NCBI GenBank assembly: GCA_024742755.1
Contig: JANSXW010000014.1
Coordinates: 1 to 64,000 of the forward strand
Length of the DNA: 64,000 nucleotides
Direction of reading: 5' to 3'
Source: a bacterium
Lineage (GTDB): Bacteria; Bacteroidota; Bacteroidia; Chitinophagales; Saprospiraceae
Positions 27,921 to 36,453 of the stretch are shown piece by piece. How positions within the stretch are numbered: the first letter of the stretch is position 1; every line of letters begins with the position of its first letter. The notes below the pieces were generated by a model that was not told the DNA's origin, searched no databases, and saw only the letters and a list, made by a program, of their open reading frames with translations. Position numbers and translations under genes: made by a program.

Positions 27921-28413
27921 GATTGTGTTAATTTATGGGATGATTCCATTGTAAAGGCCCTCAAATAGCGGGCCTGCCAAAGTATGTTTGGGTAATAAAA
28001 TTTTCCTGCTTGAATGACCAACACCAGCAGGCACAGGAATGCCCGGGGTTTGGCCTTAGGTTGCCTAAGAAGTGCATGTTCAATCGGTTTTGGTTTTATG
28101 CTCAAGCGGTTGTCATCGATAGACTAAACACCAGGGGAATACGCAAAAACTAGTCACAAAATATATAAAAGCTGGCAATCAAGCTCACAATTGACAGCTC
28201 TAATTGCCTAAGCAACACCTTATTATATTTCGTCCTGCATGGAAGAACGATAAACGGAAGGTGCTGTCAAACTTCAATAGCAGCCGGTCCAACCTGGAAT
28301 TCATAGCTGCCTGCTTTATACCTGGCTGTGCTGGGTTTAGGGCTATCCTGACTTTTGCCGGATAGCAGGTGAGTCCATGCTTTTGCTTTCGTTCAAAATC
28401 AGGCCAAAAGCGT
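27921..28413. other. Gene-free 5' region of the adhesin gene
   Basis: About 490 bp with no convincing gene; the only open frames are short and lack protein character. Two clear hairpins are present: CTTAGG-ttg-CCTAAG at 28055-28069 and GCTATCC/GGATAGC at 28342-28366. The latter may mark the 3' end of the gltX transcript, but it has no T-tail. No perfect TAnnTTTG box for the adhesin gene was found. Confidence 0.6.
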
Positions 28414-28614
28414 CTATTCTTCTTCGTCTTCAGGCTTTCGGTCCTTCAGTTTTTTATCTTCTACGTTCTTATCCAGAAATTGATTCAGTTTTTCGACATC
28501 AAGGTTTGAAGATATTTCTCCAAATTCATTGATTTTTATGTCAAAGCCTTTCAAATCCTTATGTACCCCGGGCTGCTCTTCTTTTTCTTCTTCTTTATTT
28601 TTTTTCCTGGACAT
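28414..28614 (-). CDS. Small highly charged protein, unknown function
   Basis: 66 residues. The ends are strongly charged (MSRKKNKEEEKEEQPG and a tail ending EDEEE), and between them is a conserved-looking core (FDIKINEFGEISSNLDVEKLNQFLDKNV). No signal peptide or membrane segment. It follows gltX by 12 bp on the same strand, so it is very probably co-transcribed. Small acidic proteins of this kind are widespread hypotheticals in Bacteroidota; no function is known to me. Confidence 0.72.
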   Translation of the reverse strand: MSRKKNKEEEKEEQPGVHKDLKGFDIKINEFGEISSNLDVEKLNQFLDKNVEDKKLKDRKPEDEEE

Positions 28615-28626
28615 CGGCTCACTATT

Positions 28627-30363
28627 TTAGGATTGTACAATGCGGTCAAACGCTTCAAACCCGATTTTCAACCGGGCTACGGCTTCCTCCTTCCCCAACA
28701 GTTCCATCATTTCGAAGATCGCCGGCCCTTTCATGGTGCCCGCCTGCGCCAGGCGCAACATTGGCAGCACATCCCCAAACTTGAGTTCGTACTTTTCCAT
28801 AAACCGCTCCGCAGCGGCTTTGATCTCATCCGCAGAGAAGTTGCTCAGCTGCTCCATATCCTTAACGAGTTCGGCAAACTGTTCGCTGCGTTCCGGCTGC
28901 CAGCGTTTTTGAATCATTTTCTCTTCGTAACTCCGGGGGCGCTCAAAGAAGTAGTAACCGTTTTCCCAAAATTCGGGCAGCGTCACAGCCCGCTCTTTCA
29001 TCAGGCCGACAAAGCCCTCCACGAAGGCATCAGAAGCCTCCTGACCATTGGCTTCCAGTATTGGACGGACGAGCCGGGCCAGGCGGGCGTCCTCCGCTTT
29101 GATCATGTACTGCTGATTAAACCACTTCGCTTTGTCGATATTGAAGCGGCTGCCCGATTTGTTGATCCGCTCGGGCGTAAAGGCGCCCACCAATTCTTCC
29201 AAAGTAAACATTTCCTGCTCATCACCAGGGTTCCAGCCCAGCAGCGCCAGGAAGTTGAGCACCGCTTCCGGCAGGAAACCGTACTCGCGGAAGCCCGTAA
29301 AGCTGTCTTCTGCCGTTGCACCCTTCCACGAGAGCGGGAATACCGGGAAGCCTAAACGGTCCCCGTCCCGCTTGCTGAGCTTGCCATACAGCGCACTTTT
29401 GAGAAAGGCTTTGAAGGCAGCCTTATCAGCTTGATCTTTTTCTTTTTCTTTCAGATTGGCAGGAATATTTTTCTTATCCTGGAAAGTTTGCAGGGCGAAG
29501 GCCTCCGCTTTATAACCCGCATGCTCCGGGTGCTTACGGGCAAACTCCTCTGCCATCCGGCTCGCCATCGCAGGAATTGCAGACTTGTCGAGGTAGCTTT
29601 CCGGCGCAGGCTTCAAGATGAGCGGCAGGTGGGCAAAAGCCGGCATTTGCTGTTCCCAGCCAAGGCTTCGGTAGAGCAGAACGTGGTGCGCCGTGCTCGA
29701 CAGCCACTCTTCGCCCCGCACCACATGAGTGATTTCCATCAAGCGGTCATCCACTACGTTTGCCATATGGTAAGTAGGCATGCCATCGGCTTTGAGCAAG
29801 ACTTTATCGTCCAGCTCAGTACTGTCAAAGGCAACTTCTCCCCGCACGATGTCTTCGAAGCGTATCGTCTCGTTGTCAGGCACTTTGAGGCGTACAACGT
29901 GCGGCACGCCTTTTTCCAGAGCCGCCTCTACTTCCTCCGCGCTCATGCTGATGCTGTTGCGCATGCGCATACGGGCAGTGGCATCGTATTTGAACGTCGG
30001 GTCTTTTTCCCGGGCCAAGTCCAGCTCTTCAGAAGTGTCGAACGCATAGTAGGCATGGCCTGAGTCGATCAGTTGCTGCGTGTACCTGAGGTAGATATCC
30101 TTTCGCTCCGACTGACGGTAAGGGCCAAAGTCGCCGCCAATGCCCGGCCCTTCGTCGGGCGTAATGCCCAACCACTCTAGTGCTTCAACAATGTACTGCT
30201 CTGCACCTTCAACATAACGGGTCTGATCGGTATCCTCGATACGGAGGATGAAGGTGCCGCCGTTTTTCCGGGCCAGCAGGTAGTTGTAAAGTGCGGTACG
30301 GACACCGCCAATGTGTAGTGCGCCGGTGGGGCTGGGGGCAAATCGAAGCCTCATATTTTCCAT
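28627..30363 (-). CDS. gltX: Glutamate--tRNA ligase with an unusual insertion
   Basis: 578 residues, longer than the usual 470-510. The class I signature is PSPTGALHIGG (His17) and the KMSKS-type loop is KLSKRDG (328-334). Between LPLILKPAP (about 246-254) and KLSKR lies an extra stretch of about 73 charged residues (AEEFARKHPEHAGYKAEAF, KEKEKDQADKAAFKAFLK) that standard enzymes lack, since they run directly from LKP to GKLSKRDG. The reading frame through the insert is clean. The enzyme charges tRNA-Glu (and tRNA-Gln if the cell uses the amidation route). It heads an operon with the small charged protein. Confidence 0.95.
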   Translation of the reverse strand: MENMRLRFAPSPTGALHIGGVRTALYNYLLARKNGGTFILRIEDTDQTRYVEGAEQYIVEALEWLGITPDEGPGIGGDFGPYRQSERKDIYLRYTQQLIDSGHAYYAFDTSEELDLAREKDPTFKYDATARMRMRNSISMSAEEVEAALEKGVPHVVRLKVPDNETIRFEDIVRGEVAFDSTELDDKVLLKADGMPTYHMANVVDDRLMEITHVVRGEEWLSSTAHHVLLYRSLGWEQQMPAFAHLPLILKPAPESYLDKSAIPAMASRMAEEFARKHPEHAGYKAEAFALQTFQDKKNIPANLKEKEKDQADKAAFKAFLKSALYGKLSKRDGDRLGFPVFPLSWKGATAEDSFTGFREYGFLPEAVLNFLALLGWNPGDEQEMFTLEELVGAFTPERINKSGSRFNIDKAKWFNQQYMIKAEDARLARLVRPILEANGQEASDAFVEGFVGLMKERAVTLPEFWENGYYFFERPRSYEEKMIQKRWQPERSEQFAELVKDMEQLSNFSADEIKAAAERFMEKYELKFGDVLPMLRLAQAGTMKGPAIFEMMELLGKEEAVARLKIGFEAFDRIVQS

Positions 30364-30690
30364 TGAATTTGAATACTTTTTGTCCTTTCAACGAGCCGAG
30401 CGGAATGGGTTGCGCCTTTTAGAAATTTTTTTTTAAAAAACCGGTGTTTTCAGGCAGCAAAAAAAGCACTTGATACGTTGTACTCTCTAAATGCCCAGTC
30501 TGACCAGTTATTCATCTACTTTCTTCGACACTAAGCCGATACCTCGGGAGGCACAAAGGTAAGCATTTTCGCAAAGCCTGCCAGCGTTAACCCGTTTTAC
30601 GGGGGAAAACCTCCTTATCCTGCGACATTGAACACGGCCGCTTCTGAAGGAGCGCCTTACTATACCATGAACATTTAATCAAAAGGAGTT
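30364..30690. other. Intergenic region between gltX and the deacetylase, with promoter sequences
   Basis: 327 bp between divergent genes, no gene seen. It contains the minus-strand -7 box at 30554-30561. A purine-rich AAAGGAG (30681-30687) sits only 2-3 nt before the deacetylase ATG, too close for normal Shine-Dalgarno use. Confidence 0.55.
30554..30561 (-). promoter_or_regulatory. -7 box (TACCTTTG) probably driving gltX
   Basis: A perfect TAnnTTTG match on the minus strand, about 190 nt upstream of the gltX start, implying a long leader if used. No -33 at normal spacing. Confidence 0.4.
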
Positions 30691-31341
30691 ATGTACCTCG
30701 TTAAGACACCTCAAATTATCCAAAACCTCTTCCCCAACTTTACGTGGAAGATCCCCACCGATGAGAAAGTCCTCTACCTGACTTTTGACGATGGGCCTGT
30801 GCCTGCAGTAACCCCCTGGGTGCTGGAGCAGCTCAAAAAATACGACGCCAAAGCGACGTTCTTCTGCGTAGGCGATAATGTCCGCAAATACCCGGATGTT
30901 TTCAAGCAAGTCCTCAGCGAAGGGCATGCAGTGGGCAACCACACCTTCAACCACCTGAATGGGTGGACAACAGAGAATATCCCCTACTTTCACAATGTGC
31001 GCCACTGTGCCAACCGGATGAACTCCGTGCTCTTCCGCCCGCCTTATGGCCGGTTGAAGCCTAAGCAGGCACAGTTCCTGCAGCGCCACTACCGCATCGT
31101 TATGTGGGATGTGCTCAGCGGCGATTTCGACCCGAAAATTTCCACCGGGCAATGCCTGTCCAATGTGATTGACAATGCAGAGCCTGGCTCCATCATCGTT
31201 TTCCACGATAGTGTGAAGGCCGAAGATAAGCTGCGTGAGGTGTTGCCTCAGGTCCTGGAGCACTTCACTGCTCAGGGGTACCACTTTGGCAAACTCAACG
31301 AACAGGAGCTCATTACTCAGCGAGTGAAGGTGAGCGCCTAA
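30691..31341 (+). CDS. Polysaccharide deacetylase family protein (NodB fold)
   Basis: 216 residues, no signal peptide visible. The NodB motifs are TFDDGP (Asp33, Asp34) and HTFNH (His84, His88), followed by RPPYG and the late VLSGDFDP and IIVFHDS segments. The enzyme family removes acetyl groups from N-acetylglucosamine-containing glycans such as peptidoglycan or exopolysaccharide in a metal-dependent way. It is a single-gene unit ended by the terminator at 31406-31443. Confidence 0.92.
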   Translation: MYLVKTPQIIQNLFPNFTWKIPTDEKVLYLTFDDGPVPAVTPWVLEQLKKYDAKATFFCVGDNVRKYPDVFKQVLSEGHAVGNHTFNHLNGWTTENIPYFHNVRHCANRMNSVLFRPPYGRLKPKQAQFLQRHYRIVMWDVLSGDFDPKISTGQCLSNVIDNAEPGSIIVFHDSVKAEDKLREVLPQVLEHFTAQGYHFGKLNEQELITQRVKVSA

Positions 31342-31405
31342 GAACGGACACTGCTTACCCCTTTTGGGGTTTAGCCGATTAATAAATTCTGCAATGCTTT
31401 AACGC

Positions 31406-31443
31406 AAAAGCTGCCCCCGGAAACGCCCGGGGGTGGCTTTTTC
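31406..31443. terminator. Bidirectional intrinsic terminator between the deacetylase and ExbD genes
   Basis: AAAAGC-TG-CCCCCGG paired with CCGGGGG-TG-GCTTTT around a short loop; A-run on the left and T-run on the right suit both convergent genes. Confidence 0.82.
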
Positions 31444-31447
31444 CGTA

Positions 31448-31981
31448 TTAGAACTCAACGGGTTCAGATTCAGAAATCACCAAAGGGAAAGCCTTGCGGA
31501 CCGCCCGCTGCTCTCCTTGCCTGAGTTGTTCATACGCCCTGCCGTACAACCGTTGGGCTTCTTCCTCCCATAGCCCCTGATAGCCTTTTAGCAGCTGATC
31601 ATAAACGGTAAGATAGGCCTCATAGCTGGTGCCTCTGTCGTGTTGCAGCGCCACCACCGCATGCCGGGGCGAGGAGGGCAGTTTCGGCGACCCCGCAGGG
31701 TTTTGGACAAAGGACCTGAGTTTTGCCGACAGCTGGTCAACGGGCAGCAGTTCCTGCTCTACCAGCAGCTGATTGCTGGCGTTAATCTTCACGCTGAGCA
31801 CATTTCGGTCTGGCAGAGGCTGTACGGGTGCAGGCAGATAGGCCGGCAAGCGCACCTGAAGCCCGCTTTCCTGAATGATGGTCGTGGTGACCAGAAAGAA
31901 AATCAGCAACAAAAAGGCGATGTCTGCCATAGCACCCGCTTCTACCTGATGAGCGGCGCGGCGTTTAGGTTTCGGAAACAT
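31448..31981 (-). CDS. ExbD/TolR-family biopolymer transport protein
   Basis: 177 residues. One N-terminal membrane helix carries the proton-relay aspartate in MADIAFLLLIFFLVTTTI (Asp19), followed by a periplasmic domain that departs from the family after about residue 110. It would couple proton flow through an ExbB-type partner to TonB- or Tol-dependent work. No ExbB gene is adjacent, so the partner must be elsewhere. It is divergent from the tocopherol cyclase-like gene. Confidence 0.85.
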   Translation of the reverse strand: MFPKPKRRAAHQVEAGAMADIAFLLLIFFLVTTTIIQESGLQVRLPAYLPAPVQPLPDRNVLSVKINASNQLLVEQELLPVDQLSAKLRSFVQNPAGSPKLPSSPRHAVVALQHDRGTSYEAYLTVYDQLLKGYQGLWEEEAQRLYGRAYEQLRQGEQRAVRKAFPLVISESEPVEF

Positions 31982-32076
31982 AATTTGTGGTTTTGATGGC
32001 CCTTTCTGGTAGTTTCCGACACCTTTTAAGATGCGCAGAAAGTGTATTTTGGTGGCTCACCAAGCCCGATGCTGCT

Positions 32077-33057
32077 ATGCAACACTTTGCCGCCCGCTGG
32101 AAAGCCCTTTGGAATCCTGACCGATACCATGGCTGGGGCAAATCCCGGAACTACTTTGAAGGCTGGTACTTCAAGATAGTCAGTCCCTGCGAACGCTATG
32201 CCTTTGCGCTCATTCCCGGCATTTCAATGGATGAGCGGGGGCAGCAACACGCATTTATTCAGCGGTTAGATGGCAAAGCCTGCACCTCAGCCTACCACGA
32301 ATTTACCGCTGCCGATTTCACGCCCCGCGCAGACCGCTTTGAAGTGCAGCTGGGCTCCAATCTTTTCGCAACAGACCAACTGGAAGTCGCACTACCGGAG
32401 CTATCGGGCAAACTTACCCTCAGGGGCACCACCCCCTGGCCATCCACCCTTGGCGCGCCCGGTATCATGGGATGGTACAGCTTTGTGCCGTTTATGGAAT
32501 GCTACCACGGTGTGGTCAGCCTTCACCACAGGCTGGAGGGGCAACTGAGCGTTTACGGTGAGCCCGTGGACTTCACAGGGGGTATAGGCTATATCGAAAA
32601 AGACTGGGGAAGGTCTTTCCCTTCCAGCTGGATATGGATGCAGACCAACCACCTTTCCCAAACGGAGGGCGCCTGCCTGATGGCTTCTGTAGCGCGTATC
32701 CCCTGGCTGGGCAGCCACTTCCCGGGCTTTCTTGCCGGGCTTCAGCTGGAGGGCAGGCTCTGGGCTTTTACCACCTACAATAATGCCCGGCTGAAAGTTG
32801 GCTTGGACGAATCTTCCCGCACTATACAGCTCATCCTCAAACGCAAGGGGGCTGTTTTGGAAATCGACGCGCAGCAAAGAGGGGGCACCGGCACCCTTGC
32901 CGCGCCAGTCTCAGGCGCTATGGCCGGCAAGGTGAACGAAAGCCTGCAATCGGTCGTGCAAATCCGTTTACGGGAAGGGCAGACTACAATTTACGAGGGC
33001 GAGGGGCGGCATGCCGGGCTGGAAGTTGCCGGCCCGGTGGCGAAAGAGCTGGTTTGA
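32077..33057 (+). CDS. Tocopherol cyclase-like family protein
   Basis: 326 residues from the ATG at 32077 (MQHFAARWKALWNPDRYHGW); earlier ATGs from 31987 give a poorly composed extension. The family signature WNPDRYHGWGKSRNYFEGWYFKI is near the start (about 12-34), with FTGGIGYIEKDWGRSFPSSWIWMQ in the middle. Plant and cyanobacterial homologues close the chromanol ring of tocopherol, but most bacterial members outside cyanobacteria have unproven roles and share the lipocalin-like fold. I infer lipid binding or modification only. Confidence 0.85.
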   Translation: MQHFAARWKALWNPDRYHGWGKSRNYFEGWYFKIVSPCERYAFALIPGISMDERGQQHAFIQRLDGKACTSAYHEFTAADFTPRADRFEVQLGSNLFATDQLEVALPELSGKLTLRGTTPWPSTLGAPGIMGWYSFVPFMECYHGVVSLHHRLEGQLSVYGEPVDFTGGIGYIEKDWGRSFPSSWIWMQTNHLSQTEGACLMASVARIPWLGSHFPGFLAGLQLEGRLWAFTTYNNARLKVGLDESSRTIQLILKRKGAVLEIDAQQRGGTGTLAAPVSGAMAGKVNESLQSVVQIRLREGQTTIYEGEGRHAGLEVAGPVAKELV

Positions 33058-33107
33058 GGTAAACCCTGTCCGGGCTCCGCTGTTGTGAACACCAAAACCC
33101 TGCGATC

Positions 33108-33560
33108 ATGCCGATCCGATTACTGTTCATATTGTCCGGGCTCTGCTGCCTTAGCCTGAGTTGCGGACAAGCACAAAACCCGCAAGCAACCATGACTACC
33201 GCAAAAAACGTACTTGGTGAACCGCTTCAGTCCTGCTGCACCGACCCGATGACCGGCTTCTACCGGGACGGCGTTTGCAATACCGGCCCCGACGACTTCG
33301 GAACGCATGTGGTCTGTGCCGAAATGACTGCCGAGTTCCTGTCCTTCACCAAGTCAAAGGGCAACGACCTCAGCACGCCCCGCCCGGAGTACCGTTTCCC
33401 CGGCCTTAAGCCCGGCGATGGCTGGTGCCTGTGCGCATTGCGCTGGCGAGAAGCTTATGAAGCTGGTGTTGCGCCTCCGGTGCGGCTGGCTTCCACCCAC
33501 GAAAAAGCCCTGGAATTTGTCGACCTGAAGGTGTTGAAAGCCCATCAAGTCACGCCCTAG
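33108..33560 (+). CDS. DUF2237 protein carrying a lipoprotein signal peptide
   Basis: 150 residues. The DUF2237 core (about 33-145) has the family's cysteine-rich motifs LQSCCTDPMTGFYRDGVCNTG, HVVCAEMTAEFL, KGNDLSTPRP, FPGLKPGDGWCLCALRW and LASTHEKALEFV. In front of it is a 20-residue signal peptide ending in LSLSC (Cys19), a good lipobox. DUF2237 proteins are usually short and cytoplasmic; an internal ATG (MTTAKNVLG, residue 29) would give that form, so two products are possible. Function unknown. Confidence 0.85.
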   Translation: MPIRLLFILSGLCCLSLSCGQAQNPQATMTTAKNVLGEPLQSCCTDPMTGFYRDGVCNTGPDDFGTHVVCAEMTAEFLSFTKSKGNDLSTPRPEYRFPGLKPGDGWCLCALRWREAYEAGVAPPVRLASTHEKALEFVDLKVLKAHQVTP

Positions 33561-33638
33561 CCCTGTTACAGGTCATCGGATACAAAAGTCCAACCCCGAC
33601 AAAGCGCAGATTCCCCCCGCTTTCACGGGCAGAATTAG

Positions 33639-33646
33639 TACATTTG
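33639..33646 (+). promoter_or_regulatory. -7 box (TACATTTG) of the conserved gene at 33686
   Basis: A perfect TAnnTTTG match, which decides the start of the next gene: the upstream ATG at 33644 lies inside the box, so translation must begin at 33686, with a leader of about 33 nt. Confidence 0.55.
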
Positions 33647-33685
33647 TTTCTGAACTGCAACTGTACAGACAAACTGCAACTGCCC

Positions 33686-35104
33686 ATGCGCCAACTACTC
33701 GAAACCGATCAGAAAGCCCTGGAAATCAATTTGGACCCTTCCATCTATGGCACTTTTGCCGAGATTGGAGCCGGTCAGGAAGTCGCCCGCTACTTTTTTC
33801 AGGTGGGCGCTGCGGCAGGCACGATTGCCAAGACGATGTCCGCTTATGACAAGACCTACTCCGACAAAATCTACGGAGAAGAAGTCTCCGGCCGTTATGT
33901 CTGCGAGGCGCGCCTGTACAAAATGCTCAACCACGAGTACGACCTGATGCGTTCCCGCCTGACCAATGAGCGGCCCGATACTCGCTTTTTTGTTTTTGCA
34001 GACACCGTAGCCGCCATCAACTACACCCGAACCATCAAAGGCAACGGCTGGCTGGGGATCCGCTTTCAACTGACACCGGGCGGGGGCACCAATGACCTCG
34101 TGCTGCATGTGCGCATGCTCGACAACGACAATCAGCTGCAACAACAGGCGATTGGCATCCTGGGCGTCAACCTCATTTACGGCTGCTACCGCTACCACGA
34201 TGACCCGGAAGCCATGCTGCAGTCGCTGATGGACGGGCTGCATGGCCGGGTGAAAGTTGATATGGTCCGCCTTACCGGGCCGGACTTTGAAGACCTCGAC
34301 AACCGCCTGCTCAGCCTTTGGATGGTCAAGAATAAACTGACTGATGTGGCTATGTTCGGGCCTGACCGGCAGAACGTGCATGCTTCTGAATTTCTGTACA
34401 AGCGGCATGTCATGGTTGTCCGGGGCAGTTTCCGGCCCGCTACGCTGGTCAATATGGATATGATACATGCTGCCTTCGCCCAATTCAGGAATGAGGCGGA
34501 AACCGATCCCCGGCGTACTTTTCTGCTTACGGAAATTACGATGGACAACCTCTGCAGCACCGGCGAACTGGACGAGCAGGATTTTCTGGACCGGGCGGAA
34601 CTCCTCAACACCATGGGGCAGACCGTGGTGGTCTCCGATTGCCAGCAACAGCAAAAGATGGTCGCCTACCTTTCCGATTTCAAAGTGCAGAAGCTCGGCT
34701 TTGTCCTGGGCGTACGGGAACTGCTGGAACTGATCAATGCCAAATACTACCAAAACCTGGATGGCCGGCTCCTTGCGGCATTCGGGCAGCTGTTTACCCG
34801 CAATGTGAAATTCTACGTGTACCCGGCCCTGCAGGAAGGAAGTGGCGAGATCATTAATGCGCAGAACGTGCCGATTCCGGAAGGCGTGAAGTTTTTATAT
34901 AAGCACCTGCTGGACAACCGCCAAATTGTGGACGTCGAGGGCTTCAACCCCGATGTGCTGCACATCTTCTCCAAGGAAGTCCTGCATATGCTCCATGCCG
35001 GCCACGAAGAGTGGGAAAGCATGGTGCCCACTCAAGTCGCCAACCTGATTAAAGAGCGCTACCTCTTTGGCTACCCCGTAGAACAAAAAACCTTTGAATT
35101 CTAA
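33686..35104 (+). CDS. Conserved cytoplasmic protein, often mis-labelled by transfer, function uncertain
   Basis: 472 residues beginning MRQLLETDQKALEINLDPSI. The sequence is highly conserved in style, with runs such as YGTFAEIGAGQEVARYFF, GAAAGTIAKTMSAYDKTYSD, FADTVAAINYTRTI and LDEQDFLDRAELLN. I know near-identical proteins from many Bacteroidota and cyanobacteria; databases variously call them nicotinate-nucleotide adenylyltransferase or even TonB-dependent receptor, without motifs for either (no HxGH nucleotidyl-transferase motif, no signal peptide or barrel). I therefore leave the function open. The next gene starts 8 bp after its stop. Confidence 0.85.
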   Translation: MRQLLETDQKALEINLDPSIYGTFAEIGAGQEVARYFFQVGAAAGTIAKTMSAYDKTYSDKIYGEEVSGRYVCEARLYKMLNHEYDLMRSRLTNERPDTRFFVFADTVAAINYTRTIKGNGWLGIRFQLTPGGGTNDLVLHVRMLDNDNQLQQQAIGILGVNLIYGCYRYHDDPEAMLQSLMDGLHGRVKVDMVRLTGPDFEDLDNRLLSLWMVKNKLTDVAMFGPDRQNVHASEFLYKRHVMVVRGSFRPATLVNMDMIHAAFAQFRNEAETDPRRTFLLTEITMDNLCSTGELDEQDFLDRAELLNTMGQTVVVSDCQQQQKMVAYLSDFKVQKLGFVLGVRELLELINAKYYQNLDGRLLAAFGQLFTRNVKFYVYPALQEGSGEIINAQNVPIPEGVKFLYKHLLDNRQIVDVEGFNPDVLHIFSKEVLHMLHAGHEEWESMVPTQVANLIKERYLFGYPVEQKTFEF

Positions 35105-35111
35105 GCACTTT

Positions 35112-35945
35112 ATGAAACACCTCATTTTTCTGATTTTCCCGCTTTGCCTGGCCTGCCAGCCTGCAGCGGATACGGCTCAACAAGGCACGCAAGCAGAGGC
35201 GCCTGCCCCCCCCGAACACCCTCAGACCGAAAAAAAGGACACCACAGTCCTGGAAAAAGCCCGTGCCATGGGCTTTGACACCCAATACCTGATGGGGCAA
35301 TTTGACCCCGCCGGGCACCCGGACTTTGTGCAGGTGCCCGCCCGGTACGCCGACCGCGAGGGCTTGTTGCTCCGCAAAGACACCTATGAAGCCTTCTTGG
35401 CCATGTATGAAGCCGCACAGGCAGATGGCATATCGCTCGTTATCCGGTCCGCTACCCGCAATTTCAATTACCAAAAAGGCATCTGGGAACGCAAATGGAC
35501 CGGGCAGCAGCAGCTCTCTTCAGGCGAGAACGCCGCTCAGGCCTTCCCGGACCACAGGGAGCGCGCCCTGGAAATCCTGAAATACAGCTCTATGCCAGGC
35601 ACTTCCAGGCACCACTGGGGCACAGATATTGATTTAAATGCCTTCAACAACCGTTACTTTGAGGAGGGCAAAGGGCAGAAAATCTACGCCTGGCTTACCG
35701 CCAACGCTCCTGCCTTCGGGTTTTGCCAGCCTTATTCCCCCAAGGGCCCCGAACGCCCCAATGGCTACAACGAAGAGAAGTGGCACTGGTCCTACCTCCC
35801 TGTTGCTCAGCCACTTACCGCTCTGGCCCGGGCAGAGCTTCAGGACGGGATGATCTCCGGATTCGAAGGCGCAACTACCGCAACAGATATTCAGGTTGTT
35901 GACAATTACGTTTTAGGAATCAGTGATTTATGTATAGAAAAATAA
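35112..35945 (+). CDS. M15-family D,D-carboxypeptidase-like lipoprotein (VanY type)
   Basis: 277 residues from the ATG at 35112 (MKHLIFLIFPLCLAC); Cys15 is in a good lipobox. An earlier ATG at 35094 overlaps the previous stop and adds six residues. A low-complexity A/P/E linker precedes the catalytic domain. VanY/M15B motifs are RSATRNFNYQKGIWERKW, the zinc site HHWGTDIDLN (SRHHWGTDID) and EKWHWSY. It would trim D-Ala from peptidoglycan stem peptides in the periplasm. It is 8 bp after the conserved gene and probably co-transcribed. Confidence 0.9.
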   Translation: MKHLIFLIFPLCLACQPAADTAQQGTQAEAPAPPEHPQTEKKDTTVLEKARAMGFDTQYLMGQFDPAGHPDFVQVPARYADREGLLLRKDTYEAFLAMYEAAQADGISLVIRSATRNFNYQKGIWERKWTGQQQLSSGENAAQAFPDHRERALEILKYSSMPGTSRHHWGTDIDLNAFNNRYFEEGKGQKIYAWLTANAPAFGFCQPYSPKGPERPNGYNEEKWHWSYLPVAQPLTALARAELQDGMISGFEGATTATDIQVVDNYVLGISDLCIEK

Positions 35946-36124
35946 AACAAACACTAACTTTCCATGTCACAAAAATTAATATTTTGAACAATGTGCCGGT
36001 ATCTTTTTCCGTTACTTGCACCTTATAATTAACATTACAACAGAAATACGGGGTTTAAACAGCGATTAAACTCAAACAAAAACACACACAAAAACTTTTT
36101 TATTTCTTTTGATTACTTGAGACA

Positions 36125-36378
36125 AGGGTTTCTGAATTGCTGAATTCTTCCAACTCCTTGCTTCCTCCGCATGAAACGGATATGCACAGTTATTTCGTTT
36201 TACCATTGATCTAAAGCTCGAAAAGAGTAAGAGGGAGTAGACAGAGAATCCTGAATTTCAGCTTGTGATGTCTAATTTTCCAGGAAGTACCAAAGTATTT
36301 TGGTACGCAGGCACTAACATCTAACGAGAATTTATTCTCAGATAGCTGACCTCTCTAACCCGGGGTCAGCTTTTTTTA
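36125..36378 (+). ncRNA. Candidate structured RNA in a gene-free stretch (35946-36453)
   Basis: About 500 bp without a gene. Several stacked helices fold 36139-36262 into one long hairpin with internal loops: GCTGAATTC (36139-36147) with GAATTTCAGC (36253-36262), ACTCC (36153-36157) with GGAGT (36234-36238), CTTCCTC (36161-36167) with GAGTAAG (36225-36231, one mismatch). Then come the perfect hairpins GTACCAAA/TTTGGTAC (36287-36306) and GAGAA/TTCTC (36326-36339), and the terminator. The shape is reminiscent of 6S RNA, but I cannot confirm that. It could instead be a leader/attenuator for the gene at 36454. 35946-36120 is A/T-rich and blank. Confidence 0.45.
36344..36378 (+). terminator. Strong intrinsic terminator ending the structured RNA
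   Basis: AGCTGACC / GGTCAGCT stem with an 11-12-nt loop, followed by seven T. The tail is on the plus side only. Confidence 0.78.
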
Positions 36379-36453
36379 TTCCTGCGCCGTACCTCCCGCA
36401 CGCTCCAAACAAAAGGGCGCTTCCCTGCCTTTTTATAACAAAGCAACCAATGT

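Noticed and set aside
28561-29355. 264-codon plus-strand frame opposite gltX
   Set aside because: Starts inside the small charged gene and mirrors gltX; no domain.
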